Below, piece by piece: positions 32,039-40,978 of a stretch of DNA of 64,000 nucleotides. The notes under the pieces are model-generated. The model was not told the origin of the DNA. It made no database searches and saw nothing but the letters and a program-made list of their open reading frames with translations. Location of the stretch: positions 2,070,487 to 2,134,486 of the forward strand of contig NZ_FWWY01000001.1 of assembly GCF_900176145.1 (NCBI RefSeq), in the 5' to 3' direction. The stretch's first letter is position 1; each line of letters starts with the position of its first letter. The stretch comes from Sulfobacillus thermosulfidooxidans DSM 9293 (lineage in GTDB: Bacteria > Bacillota > Sulfobacillia > Sulfobacillales > Sulfobacillaceae). The translations under genes were made by a program, and so were the position numbers.

Positions 32039-33516
32039 GGGTGAACTCTTTCTTCCGCCAGCGGAATATGAGATAGCTGGAGCCGTTTTGGAGACTGTAA
32101 GCGTCCATTTTGAGTCAGCTGGGCATAAGCTGTGCCCCTCGGAAGATAGCGTAAATCGGGAGGCAAGTCGTAAGGCTGGGCCAGACGAGAAAATATCGCG
32201 GCATCATCAGCGTGAATCCCCCCGAAAATAATCCGCTGGCGGGCATTGGCCAATAAGGCTTCTTTGAGGGGAAGCGTTAACTGCCCAAGATCTTGATGTG
32301 ACAAGATAATTCCGACTGAATAACCACGGGCTAAAGCCAAATAATCCCCCAAATCTGGTGTGACATATTGATGAAACTCATCGAGATACAGGAAGTAGGG
32401 ATGGACTGTGCTCGCTTTAAGCCGGCGATAAGTGGCCATGGCTAATCCATGCCATAAAAGTGTTCCCAGAACTTTGGCAGACTCTCCTAAGCGGGCCAGC
32501 GACAAAGGACAAATGACACTAATGTCGTCTTTGAGCACGCTATCCCAGTCGAAATCACCGGGTCCAGATAGGACCCGGCGCACATCAGGGTTAACCAAAA
32601 GCAATTCTAAACGGTTCAGTAAGCCTTGACGCTGTTCTTGGGCAGTTCGGGCACCAATTTGTTTCATTTGTTCGCGAAAATAGGCCAGGATCCGGACATC
32701 TTCTGTTTGGGCAAGAACATCTTCTCGAAAAGATTCGGCGCGAAGAAAATCTAAAACATGATGCAGGTCGGCGGCGTCGCCTAAGGCTTCTTTGACCGCC
32801 ATCACGCTATACATTAATAAGACACGAGAGGTGACAGCATAAAAGGGATGGCCCGCTTCGGTAATTTGGTTAAGCGCCCAGGACAGTCCTTCAGCCGCAA
32901 CATCGGCGGGCCCATTTAAGGGATTATAATGGGCACAATTGGGTTTGTGCGGGTCAAAATAAATCAAGGTTGCATGACAGGACAGGGCGGTTTGATAAGC
33001 GGTATAACTGAGATCTCCTTTCGGTTCAATCAGCGTGATACCGCGCTTGGCTTCTAAATCTTGCCGAATTAAGGGCATTAAAATACTTGAGGATTTGCCT
33101 GAACCCGTGGGCCCAATAATATGCATGTGCATAAACCGGTCCCTACTGTGGATTTGAATGGGCCAATGCGTTATCGGCCGATAACCCACCGTGATGGCCT
33201 GTTGCGGCGAACTTTTATCGGCCCTGTGTTTCCATAAGAAAAAACCGGCAGCAATAGACAGCAGGACAGCGTTGGGGATGATGTCCACCATCCACCATGT
33301 GGCCAAAAAAGCTAAAGCCATCCATTTACGCCGCGAAGCATTAATGGCAAGCAACAGAACCGAAATGACGCCCATCATTAACATATCCCAGGGATGAATA
33401 AAGTGAGCATAGCCGAACAGATGGGAGAAAAGAGCGTCCAGAATAGCCATAAGACTCCAAAAACCTATGACAACCCAATATAATGCCGACAAGACCGATT
33501 TTAGTCGAGAACCCAT
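32035..33516 (-). CDS. Type IV coupling protein-like ATPase (TraG/VirD4 family)
   Basis: The 493-residue protein has N-terminal membrane helices (about 10-30, 44-58, 66-95). A large cytoplasmic ATPase domain follows with Walker A GPTGSGKS (135-142), the family segment LIEPKGDLSY and Walker B FLYLDEFHQY (D379, E380), then motif RQRIIFGGIHADDAAIFSRL. Coupling proteins deliver DNA-protein substrates to conjugation channels. Here no relaxase, VirB4 or channel gene is nearby, only a replication-relaxation gene overlapping by four bases. AAGGAGGT sets the start at ATG 33516. It may be an ICE remnant or a separate DNA-translocating system. Confidence 0.87.
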   Translation of the reverse strand: MGSRLKSVLSALYWVVIGFWSLMAILDALFSHLFGYAHFIHPWDMLMMGVISVLLLAINASRRKWMALAFLATWWMVDIIPNAVLLSIAAGFFLWKHRADKSSPQQAITVGYRPITHWPIQIHSRDRFMHMHIIGPTGSGKSSSILMPLIRQDLEAKRGITLIEPKGDLSYTAYQTALSCHATLIYFDPHKPNCAHYNPLNGPADVAAEGLSWALNQITEAGHPFYAVTSRVLLMYSVMAVKEALGDAADLHHVLDFLRAESFREDVLAQTEDVRILAYFREQMKQIGARTAQEQRQGLLNRLELLLVNPDVRRVLSGPGDFDWDSVLKDDISVICPLSLARLGESAKVLGTLLWHGLAMATYRRLKASTVHPYFLYLDEFHQYVTPDLGDYLALARGYSVGIILSHQDLGQLTLPLKEALLANARQRIIFGGIHADDAAIFSRLAQPYDLPPDLRYLPRGTAYAQLTQNGRLQSPKRLQLSHIPLAEERVHP

Positions 33517-33678
33517 GATGACCACACCTCCTTAAGTCGACAAAATTCGACAAAGAGAGGAGAAATCCTCTATTCTCTTTTAACTGTTTTCCCGGGTATT
33601 ATCGTCGTTGTCGTGAGAGTAAAAATTATTTGGTCATAGGGAAGATGATGATTCGCGCAATGCGTTGGAAAAGAGAAA

Positions 33679-33706
33679 AAGTCCCCCGTAAGCCAACGGG
33701 GGACTT
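33679..33706 (-). terminator. Terminator of phosphomannomutase gene
   Basis: GTCCCCCGT (33681-33689) pairs with ACGGGGGAC (33696-33704). Read on the minus strand, a TTTTTC tract follows. Confidence 0.88.
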
Positions 33707-33727
33707 TGAAATGAGTAAAGACCAAGA

Positions 33728-35125
33728 TTAGTTGCCTGACCAGTCAATGTGAGAGATAAACGGGAATGAGGTTAAGGCGTGTTCGAGATCGTGAATGATC
33801 GTCTGTAAGTGTTCGGGCGTATCGGCTTCTGCCCGGGCGACTAAAGCGGGTTGGGTATTAGATGCTCGCACCAATCCCCAGCCGTAAGGGAAAACCACGC
33901 GGACTCCATCGACATCGATCACCGATACATCACTTCGGTTTTGATAGGCATTCCGTAACGCGTTGACGACTTCCATCTTTTTATCATCGGGACAATCAAT
34001 GCGCACTTCGGGAGTTGACGGCTTCATCGGGACATCTTGGAGTAATTGGGATAGCGGGCGATCGGAATGTGAGAGGATCCTTAAAAGGCGTCCGGTTGCA
34101 TAAAAGGCATCATCAAATCCATAATACTCATCCGCGAAAAACATATGTCCTGACATTTCCCCGGTAAAGACGGCGCCAATTTCTCGCATGCGGGCTTTAA
34201 TCAGTGAATGCCCCGTCTTGAAGAATTCGGGTTGGCCTCCTAAGCGTACGATTTCATCCACCAAGGTTTGGGAGCACTTCACTTCGACAATGGCTTTTGC
34301 CCGCGGATGACGGGCTAGGATCTCTCGCCAGTAAAGGACCATGAGACGGTCTCCCCAAATAATTTCTCCTTGATCATCCACGACCCCAATCCGGTCTCCA
34401 TCCCCATCAAAGGCCACACCCAAGTCCGCCCCAGTTTCTTTGACTCGTGCAATAAGATCTTGCAGATTCTTGGCTACGACGGGATCGGGATGATGATTGG
34501 GAAAAGTGGGGTCGGGCTCGCAAAACAGGAATTCCGCATTTTCCACACCAAAGGCTTTCATGACATCGCGCGCAAAAAGACTCGGCGTCCCATTCCCGCA
34601 GTCAACAATCACATGGAGGGCTTTGGGGCCCAACTGAATTTTTTCATGGAGCATGGCAAGATAAGCGGGCACGGGATTGGCGGTTGTCCGTTTACCGGCT
34701 CCCTGGTGAAAGGATCCGCTTTCTAAGATGGCCCGAACTTTTTGAATTTCCTCCCCGTAAATCGTGGCAGGGCCTAACGCTAACTTAAAGCCATTATATT
34801 CAGCGGGGTTGTGCGAAGCGGTAATCATGACTCCGCCATCGATATTGAAATGGATGCGAGCAAAATAAAAAATGGGGGTGGTAACCTGACCAATATCAAT
34901 CACATCTACACCGGTAGACAACAACCCTTCGGTCATGGCATCGCGAAATGCCGGAGAGGAACTGCGAGAATCCCATCCCAGAAGCGCTTGAGATACGCCA
35001 TGATCTAACAAATATGTTCCAAAAGCCTTGCCTAATTGGCTCACACCTTCTAAGGTAAAATCTTGGTCCACTAATCCGCGGATATCATATTCGCGAAACA
35101 CGGTGGGATTTATGCTTGATGACAT
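33728..35125 (-). CDS. Phosphomannomutase/phosphoglucomutase
   Basis: The 465-residue alpha-D-phosphohexomutase has the N-terminal FREYDIRGL, the phosphoserine loop ITASHNPAEYNGFK (catalytic serine in ASHNP), the metal loop VAFDGDGDRIGVVD and the sugar loop FTGEMSGHMFF. The phosphate-binding C-terminal segment is GLVRASNTQPALVARAEA. It interconverts mannose-6-P/mannose-1-P or the glucose equivalents, feeding GDP-mannose and the mannosyl-lipid genes at 25237-27166. The ATG at 35125 is preceded by GGAAAGGA; the longer GTG reading is rejected. It is monocistronic with its own terminator. Confidence 0.93.
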   Translation of the reverse strand: MSSSINPTVFREYDIRGLVDQDFTLEGVSQLGKAFGTYLLDHGVSQALLGWDSRSSSPAFRDAMTEGLLSTGVDVIDIGQVTTPIFYFARIHFNIDGGVMITASHNPAEYNGFKLALGPATIYGEEIQKVRAILESGSFHQGAGKRTTANPVPAYLAMLHEKIQLGPKALHVIVDCGNGTPSLFARDVMKAFGVENAEFLFCEPDPTFPNHHPDPVVAKNLQDLIARVKETGADLGVAFDGDGDRIGVVDDQGEIIWGDRLMVLYWREILARHPRAKAIVEVKCSQTLVDEIVRLGGQPEFFKTGHSLIKARMREIGAVFTGEMSGHMFFADEYYGFDDAFYATGRLLRILSHSDRPLSQLLQDVPMKPSTPEVRIDCPDDKKMEVVNALRNAYQNRSDVSVIDVDGVRVVFPYGWGLVRASNTQPALVARAEADTPEHLQTIIHDLEHALTSFPFISHIDWSGN

Positions 35126-35432
35126 GCGCACGATCCTTTCCTTTCTCGTTTCTGGTCTCTTTTTGCTCTTTGGCTTGTTCTTAAGGCGACGACGTACGAT
35201 TTTTATGAACTGATGAATTGTGCACGTCTTTCAAGATCATGTACCTCATGGGCTTCATCATACCGCTTGTCTTTGCGAGCGTCTACGCCAGGGCAAGATA
35301 AGAATTTTAACATAAACTGGCAGCATATTTTTTTGTGCTACTAACCAAATTTGTTGACGGGTTCCGAACATTTTTATAAAATTTTTTCGGAATCGTTCGG
35401 ATTATATTGTCCCACACTATGGGCGGAGGTGT
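35126..35432. other. Divergent intergenic region between mutase and permease
   Basis: This region holds the permease promoter (35354-35382) and an inverted repeat TTCCGAA/TTCGGAA (35362-35368 and 35386-35392) around its -10 box. A 33-codon plus-strand frame at 35112-35213 encodes one hydrophobic helix followed by RRRR; it is possibly a micro-protein but unsupported otherwise. Confidence 0.5.
35354..35382 (+). promoter_or_regulatory. Promoter and possible operator of NCS1 permease
   Basis: TTGACG (35354-35359) and TAAAAT (35377-35382) lie 17 bases apart. TTCCGAA within the spacer and TTCGGAA just after the -10 form an inverted repeat that could bind a repressor. Confidence 0.7.
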
Positions 35433-36815
35433 ATGATGGCGGCAACCAAGAAAGCCAGCCAGTATGGTGATGAAGTGGCTCGCATTGAGCCCATTGGGAT
35501 TGAACACATTGAAGAAACAGAACGGCACGGGCACGTGTCCTCTGTCTTCACCTTGTGGTTTGGAGCTAACGTAGAACTGGCCACGTTAACTACGGGAACA
35601 GCGGCGGTGGCGCTCTTTGGATTAAATTTTGAGCAAGCCGCCATTGGACTGATTTTAGGGAATATTCTCGGTGTAATTTTATTGGGTTTGGTGTCCACCT
35701 TTGGTCCCCGTTTGGGTGTGCCGCAAATGGTTCATTCGCGGGCGCCCTTTGGATTTTATGGAAACTTCATTCCTGGCGCCCTCAATGCGGTTGCGGGGGT
35801 CATGTGGTTTGCTGTCAACACGGTATTGGGATCATTTGCGTTTGAAGCCTTGTTCCATACCAATTTCGTTGTGGCCCTGGTGATTATGGCGCTGGTCCAG
35901 GTGATTGTAGCCGTTTATGGATATAATATGATCCATGCTGTCGAACGGTTTATGGCCATTATTTTAACCTTAGTATTTATTGGAGTATCGATTTTTGCAT
36001 TTGCTCACGCTAATTATGCCTTGCCCTTTGATGCGAAATCCCCGTTAGGGCAATATACGGGAATTCGTGGGGGCATTATTGAAGCTGTCGGTTTGGCTCT
36101 ATCGTACTTGTTAGGCTGGACCGTTTTTGGATCGGACTATACCCGGTATTTACCGGCGGACACGAAGCCGTCAAAAGTGTTTTTTAATGCGGCTTCCGCC
36201 AACTTCATTGCGGGGGTCTGGTTGGAATTAGTGGGTGTGGCACTCGCCACAATTTTCCCGCAAGCGGCTTCTAGTCCCAACCCCATTAGTTTATTAACAG
36301 GGATTGAGCCGCATTGGATGGTTCCCGTGGCTCTATTTGCCGTGATCATTGGTACCGTCACAGCTGATGTGTTAAATATTTATTCGGGTTCGTTGTCGGC
36401 CTTGGTTATTAATATTCCCGTTAAACGGTGGATGGCGGCGATTTTAGTCGGCATTATCGGGGCAATTTTAGCCTATATTGCCAGGAAGTCTTACTATTTG
36501 GATTTTGAAAACTTCTTGTTTTTGCTTGCCTATTGGTTGGCGCCGTGGACAGCTGTGGTATTGGTGGACTTCTTTGTAATCCGCAAAGAACGTTATCATA
36601 CGGGTCTGTTTTATGATCCTAGACGGTTTGTCCGCTCAGGACTTTGGGCGTGGATTATTGCGATTGTGGTCTCTATTCCCTTTTTCAATCAGGCTTTATA
36701 TGTCGGAAGCTTTGCTTACCATCATCCTCATATGGGTGATATATCCTATTACGTGAGTTTCTTTGTGGCGGCCCTGGTCTATTTCTTCTTAGGCCAGCGT
36801 ACGGCACGGGATTAA
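35433..36815 (+). CDS. NCS1-family purine/cytosine permease-like transporter
   Basis: The 460-residue membrane protein has about twelve helices. NCS1 signatures include the N-terminal FTLWFGANVELATLTTGT, FGPRLGVPQMVHSRAPFGFYG and the later GSDYTRYLPAD. The family imports cytosine, purines, hydantoins or thiamine by cation symport; the exact substrate is not visible. GGAGG precedes ATG 35433 (or 35436). It is a single-gene unit with its own promoter and a shared terminator with the convergent permease at 36874-38289. Confidence 0.88.
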   Translation: MMAATKKASQYGDEVARIEPIGIEHIEETERHGHVSSVFTLWFGANVELATLTTGTAAVALFGLNFEQAAIGLILGNILGVILLGLVSTFGPRLGVPQMVHSRAPFGFYGNFIPGALNAVAGVMWFAVNTVLGSFAFEALFHTNFVVALVIMALVQVIVAVYGYNMIHAVERFMAIILTLVFIGVSIFAFAHANYALPFDAKSPLGQYTGIRGGIIEAVGLALSYLLGWTVFGSDYTRYLPADTKPSKVFFNAASANFIAGVWLELVGVALATIFPQAASSPNPISLLTGIEPHWMVPVALFAVIIGTVTADVLNIYSGSLSALVINIPVKRWMAAILVGIIGAILAYIARKSYYLDFENFLFLLAYWLAPWTAVVLVDFFVIRKERYHTGLFYDPRRFVRSGLWAWIIAIVVSIPFFNQALYVGSFAYHHPHMGDISYYVSFFVAALVYFFLGQRTARD

Positions 36816-36825
36816 CCGGATACTG

Positions 36826-36863
36826 ACAAGGACCGAACTCTCAGAGAAGGGTTCGGTCCTTGT
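36826..36863. terminator. Bidirectional terminator between two permease genes
   Basis: A 13-bp stem, ACAAGGACCGAAC (36826-36838) with GTTCGGTCCTTGT (36851-36863), is followed by TTTATT. It serves convergent transcripts. Confidence 0.85.
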
Positions 36864-36873
36864 TTATTGACCG

Positions 36874-38289
36874 TTATTTGTCCGGAGATTCGACTTCGAT
36901 GAAGTCTGCCGGATCAAACACATAAAACGGTTGAGTACCACGGTGTTGTAGGGCAAAGAATCCAGCGAACAGCACAATTCCGCCCACGATCCAGTCAATA
37001 CTGGACCCCATGAGTCCCGGGGCTAGAACAAGAAAGAGTCCTAACAGCCCGAACAAGAGACTCGATGTCAAATAGGAGAGTATGCGCAAGGGAAGATGTT
37101 GGTGATCACCCGCATGCGGCCATTGGTGACGATGGATTTTGGTTAGGAACCACGAGGCGCTTAAACTATCTAAAAAGAATTCTAACGTCAGGAAAAATCC
37201 CGCCGAGGATAAGACGACTTGAAATAAATGGTCGAGAGAGGGAACCCACAATTCCAAAGAGACAATCAACAGAGCGAGGCTTAAAGGGAGAATAATGGCG
37301 AGATAGGGAGATTTCCGGGTATTCATCTGCGTGAAATGTTGTGGCAGTAACCGGTCGCGGCCCAAGGCAAAGAGAACTCGGCTTAAAATATAGGTGGTCA
37401 GCCACAGGGATCCAGCGGTGGAGGCTAAAATGGGAATTAAAATAATCCAATGGGCAGAGGGAAATATGCGAAATGCCCAAGCGCTCAATGGATCGGGACT
37501 ATTTGAGATCAAACGCAAGGGGGTTTCGTGCAAAATTAACGGAAAAAGGATGGCGTAGGTTCCGAAAGCAAATAACGCGCCCAAGATACCCGATAAACCG
37601 GGGTCTTTAGTGGGTGCTTTGGCTTCTTCTGCCGCGTAACTATCAATTTCCCAGCCATCCATGATGGTCGAGGCTACCACGGCGGCGATAAATATCCCGG
37701 TCCAGGGAATATGGGGTTCAGCGAAAACCTTGACATGTAAGAGCGGAAAGCGCCATAGGGCTGTGATCATTAAAATAACTAGGGAGAATACTTCAATACC
37801 CAAAAACAGTTCAGTAAATCGGGCGGTCGGTTTTGATCCCATTAGCAAAGGAATCATGGCAAAGGTCACCCAAAAGGCACTGATCATAAACAGTGCTAAG
37901 ACCGGCGCATTCTGATTGGGAAAAAATAAGGCCCAAGTGTATTGTGCGGCGGGCATGACTATCGGAGGAAGGGAAGAAAAATAGGCGACAATCACCACGA
38001 TTGCTTGAAACCGGGCGTAACGGGCGCCCATGACTTGCCTTCCCCAATGATAGGATGCCCCAGCATTGGGAAAATGTTGATTCAGTAACCGAAAGATAAA
38101 CGCACTCGCTAATAACGGTATGGCAATGATGAGAATAGCCCACATGACGTCCGAGCCGGCTAACTCAATCATGACGCCTCCCGCTGCTGCAATACTAAAT
38201 AACGGACCGACGCTGGAGATCGAGAGGGAGGTTAAATCCGTTAAATGAAAGACTTGACGAAATCTTGATGATGACAAATTTTTCAACAA
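36874..38289 (-). CDS. APC-superfamily amino-acid/polyamine permease
   Basis: The 471-residue protein has about twelve to fourteen helices. The first helix region SISSVGPLFSIAAAGGVMI and the following FPNAGASYHWGRQVMG are typical APC features. A central segment SYAAEEAKAPTKDPGLSG matches the conserved EE-containing cytoplasmic loop. It is a proton- or sodium-coupled importer of amino acids or amines with unknown substrate. The TTG start follows GAGGTG. It converges with the NCS1 gene and has no operon partners. Confidence 0.85.
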   Translation of the reverse strand: MLKNLSSSRFRQVFHLTDLTSLSISSVGPLFSIAAAGGVMIELAGSDVMWAILIIAIPLLASAFIFRLLNQHFPNAGASYHWGRQVMGARYARFQAIVVIVAYFSSLPPIVMPAAQYTWALFFPNQNAPVLALFMISAFWVTFAMIPLLMGSKPTARFTELFLGIEVFSLVILMITALWRFPLLHVKVFAEPHIPWTGIFIAAVVASTIMDGWEIDSYAAEEAKAPTKDPGLSGILGALFAFGTYAILFPLILHETPLRLISNSPDPLSAWAFRIFPSAHWIILIPILASTAGSLWLTTYILSRVLFALGRDRLLPQHFTQMNTRKSPYLAIILPLSLALLIVSLELWVPSLDHLFQVVLSSAGFFLTLEFFLDSLSASWFLTKIHRHQWPHAGDHQHLPLRILSYLTSSLLFGLLGLFLVLAPGLMGSSIDWIVGGIVLFAGFFALQHRGTQPFYVFDPADFIEVESPDK

Positions 38290-38443
38290 CTGGCACCTCG
38301 ATTCTGCAGTGAACAGACACTGTCATCATACATGAGAACGCGGGTTTCTCACTAGCCCGTTTGAAGAGTAGTCAGCAGGATTTTATTGCCGAAAGAACGA
38401 AATGTTTCATAAAATGAAATCGAACCTGAAGAGAGGCGAAGGT

Positions 38444-38893
38444 ATGCAAATTCGACCATATCGTCCACAACAAGATTATCGCGACGTGCTAAATGCGCAA
38501 TGTGACCTGTACAAAATTAATTTTCCGAAGTTTGTGTGTACGCCGGCATTTTTGGCCGACCAAGCTCAGCGTCTTCGGGCAGCAGCGCGTAGACCTTTTG
38601 AAAACGGCATTTTTGTTTTAGAAGATGGCTTGGACTTTGCGGGATTTGTATGGGTGGCATTGCGGATGGATTTACAGGGGACTTACGGTTCGATTGATCA
38701 AGTATATTTACGAGAACCTTACCGCAGGCGGGGATTCGGCAAGCTTTTGATGCAGGCCGCCCATGATTTTATTCGTAAGCAAGGGATTACCACGGCACGG
38801 CTGTATGTCACAGCGGATAACACGGATGCGGTTCATCTCTATGAGCGGGAAGGTTACCATACCACACGGCTCGAAATGGAACGGACGTTGTAA
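38444..38893 (+). CDS. GNAT-family N-acetyltransferase
   Basis: The 149-residue protein has a complete GNAT domain: the N-terminal strand IRPYRPQQDYRDVL, DQVYLREPYRRRGFGKLLMQ (the acetyl-CoA pyrophosphate loop RRRGFG) and the late ARLYVTADNTDAVHLYEREGY. It probably acetylates an amine or protein N-terminus. ATG 38444 follows GAGGCGAAGG; an upstream in-frame ATG at 38402 lacks a site. It converges with htrA and shares its terminator. Confidence 0.9.
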   Translation: MQIRPYRPQQDYRDVLNAQCDLYKINFPKFVCTPAFLADQAQRLRAAARRPFENGIFVLEDGLDFAGFVWVALRMDLQGTYGSIDQVYLREPYRRRGFGKLLMQAAHDFIRKQGITTARLYVTADNTDAVHLYEREGYHTTRLEMERTL

Positions 38894-38910
38894 GCATAAA
38901 CCATAACATG

Positions 38911-38939
38911 AACACCGCTGCCTCTCTAGCAGCGGTGTT
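38911..38939. terminator. Bidirectional terminator between GNAT and htrA
   Basis: AACACCGCTGC (38911-38921) pairs perfectly with GCAGCGGTGTT (38929-38939), with T-rich flanks on both strands. Confidence 0.88.
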
Positions 38940-38947
38940 TGTTCAAC

Positions 38948-40156
38948 TTAGAAGCTCGGAACTGTGGAAGGCTCGGTAATCGGACCATTAGGTTCTTGGC
39001 CGATGGTGACATTTCTTGTCACAATGCGTCCTTGATCATTAACCGTGATGGTAATATGTTGCCCGACATGGGTTTTATCAATAATGCTCTTGAGCTGACT
39101 TGCCGACGTGACGGATTGGCCATTGACTGCCGTAATGACTTCCCCAGCGTATAATCCTGCATTTTGCGCGGGGCTATTCGGTTCCACATAAGCAATCACG
39201 ACGCCTGTGCTGGTGGGCAAGCCATATTGTTGAGCCAAACTCTTGGAATCTGTGCCAATAAAGACACCGAGCCAAGGACGAATGACATGGCCATATTTCA
39301 TCAGTTGCGGCAAAATTTCTTCCACGGTTGACGTCGGAATGGCAAAGCCAATCCCTTGTCCTTGCGTTGAGACCGCCGTGTTGATACCCACGACCTGTCC
39401 GGCTAAGTTGAGTAAGGGTCCGCCGCTGTTGCCAGGATTAATCGCGGCTGAGGTTTGAAGTAAGTTTCGGTAATGACGGTTGCCAATCGTCAAGGGACGC
39501 CCTTTAGCACTAATCACTCCTACGGTGACCGTATGACTGAGATCATAGGGATTACCAATGGCAATCGCCCAGGCACCCACAGGGGTTTGGTTTGAATTGC
39601 CTAACACCAGATACGGTAACGGTTTGGGAGCAGAAATTTTCAACACCGCGAGATCGGTGGCATAATCTGTCCCCACTCTTGTGGCGTTAAAGGGTTTGGA
39701 ATATCCCGGTACATAAACTTGAATTTTGGTAGCCCCATGAATGACATGGTCGTTGGTCAGAAGATACCCCCGGCTGTTAATAAAGAATCCCGATCCAATA
39801 TCTGTTTGAACCTCCGTTTGCGGAGTCATGGGGATGTTATTCCCAAAAATGGATCCAAAAAAAGGATTAAAGAAGGGTGATGAAGAAATCGATACAGACT
39901 GGGGCACTGTGGCGACGATTTTGACGACGGCCGGCCCGTCACGTTTGACCACATTGGAAATCGTATCCGGCCCTAAAGGTAATGTGGGTGGCGTGTAAGA
40001 GGCTACCGTGGCATAGGGTGTTTGGACTTTGGATTTAGAAATGATGGCGTTTGACGGATTCAGATGATCATAAGCGATGAGTCCGCCACTCACGGCCCCA
40101 GCACCAACAGCAAATCCAATCACGGCAGCGCTCAAGGTGCGTGCGATAGGGCGCAT
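38948..40156 (-). CDS. HtrA/DegP-family serine protease
   Basis: The 402-residue protein has an N-terminal membrane anchor (about 8-28). A trypsin-like protease domain follows with the triad H137 (LLTNDHVIHG), D168 (YATDLAVLK) and S244 (INPGNSGGPLLN), then one PDZ domain (about 300-390, STGVVIAYVEPNSPAQNAGL). It degrades misfolded extracytoplasmic proteins, relevant in acid. ATG 40156 is chosen because AAGGAGG lies 7 bases upstream, rather than ATG 40162. Upstream are tandem TTTTGTAAC repeats overlapping the probable -35 region, suggesting control by an OmpR-family activator. Confidence 0.93.
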   Translation of the reverse strand: MRPIARTLSAAVIGFAVGAGAVSGGLIAYDHLNPSNAIISKSKVQTPYATVASYTPPTLPLGPDTISNVVKRDGPAVVKIVATVPQSVSISSSPFFNPFFGSIFGNNIPMTPQTEVQTDIGSGFFINSRGYLLTNDHVIHGATKIQVYVPGYSKPFNATRVGTDYATDLAVLKISAPKPLPYLVLGNSNQTPVGAWAIAIGNPYDLSHTVTVGVISAKGRPLTIGNRHYRNLLQTSAAINPGNSGGPLLNLAGQVVGINTAVSTQGQGIGFAIPTSTVEEILPQLMKYGHVIRPWLGVFIGTDSKSLAQQYGLPTSTGVVIAYVEPNSPAQNAGLYAGEVITAVNGQSVTSASQLKSIIDKTHVGQHITITVNDQGRIVTRNVTIGQEPNGPITEPSTVPSF

Positions 40157-40228
40157 GATCATTCCTCCTTCACATGTTCCGTAAAGATCGCGAGTGATGT
40201 CTTTTCATGAGTAGTGTATCCAGCACTT

Positions 40229-40248
40229 GTTACAAAACCGTTACAAAA
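40229..40248 (-). promoter_or_regulatory. Tandem operator-like repeats upstream of htrA
   Basis: On the minus strand TTTTGTAAC occurs twice, 11 bases apart start to start, one helical turn. TACACT (complement of about 40209-40214) lies about 15 bases downstream and could be the -10 box. The geometry is that of OmpR/PhoB-type direct-repeat sites. Confidence 0.5.
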
Positions 40249-40334
40249 TCTGGATGAGTTGACGTTTTCGGCAGGAATTTCTGTACTCGAAGACGAAGTC
40301 TTGAAATATTTCGATGGTGGTAGGTGAATGCTAG

Positions 40335-40688
40335 GTGAATATCTGGATCATTGACGACAATAAGGCTTTACTGGAATTGTTAATGTCGTCACTCGAAGAC
40401 ATGATGTGGCATCTCTATTCATTTTCTTGCGGTCAGGAAGTTCTAACTTTTCCATACCAGCCGATGAGTGCCCCCGATGTGGTGATTTTAGATTGGACCT
40501 TACCGGACTTACCCGCATCGATTGTTCTAGAACATATCAAGGCTCATTACCAGCACGTGCAAATCATTGTGATGTCCGGCAACTGGGATATCGAAGAACA
40601 ATTGCCACCCTCTGCTCGCTGGTTGGGTAAACCTTTTCGTCTCACGACATTTCGGCAAATGGTGGCAGACGTTGCTTCTTCCGTCTAA
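40335..40688 (+). CDS. Single-domain response regulator
   Basis: The 117-residue receiver domain has the acidic pair D7/D8 (IWIIDDNKAL), the phosphoacceptor aspartate in VVILDWTLPDLP (about D53), a switch serine in IIVMSGNWD and the lysine in RWLGKPFRL. No output domain follows, so it signals through protein contacts. The GTG start overlaps a short direct repeat CTAGGTGAAT. No histidine kinase is adjacent. It is divergent from htrA. Confidence 0.8.
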   Translation: MNIWIIDDNKALLELLMSSLEDMMWHLYSFSCGQEVLTFPYQPMSAPDVVILDWTLPDLPASIVLEHIKAHYQHVQIIVMSGNWDIEEQLPPSARWLGKPFRLTTFRQMVADVASSV

Positions 40689-40978
40689 TCATAGTAATCA
40701 TAAAAAATTCATAATATTGTAAGCCAAACCTTGCCAATTGAACGGTTTTTGTGGTAGGATACGACCGCATCCAAAAAAATTTTTGGTGGCTAATTTCTGA
40801 AATAGTGGTTACAATATTACTGATGACTTCAGGAATTCCTTTTCCGGAAGTTTGCACCCAAACTACCAATTTCCGGACCGCCAAACATAAATCTAACTCT
40901 CTTCGCGAGATAAATACGTGATTCTTCGAATGTTCCCAATTGGTTTTCGTAGAAATCTATGGATAATGGAGGCATACA
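40689..40978. other. Leader region upstream of glpX
   Basis: About 290 bases without a gene. A self-complementary CCAAAAA/TTTTTGG stretch lies at about 40772-40787, with weak promoter-like boxes before it (TTGCCA near 40733). Several short inverted repeats (CCGGAA/TTCCGG) occur at 40840-40880. A long 5' leader for glpX is possible, but no known riboswitch was recognised. Confidence 0.4.

Noticed and set aside
40642-40884. 80-codon minus-strand frame near glpX
   Set aside because: Overlaps the end of the response regulator and the glpX leader; no start signal.
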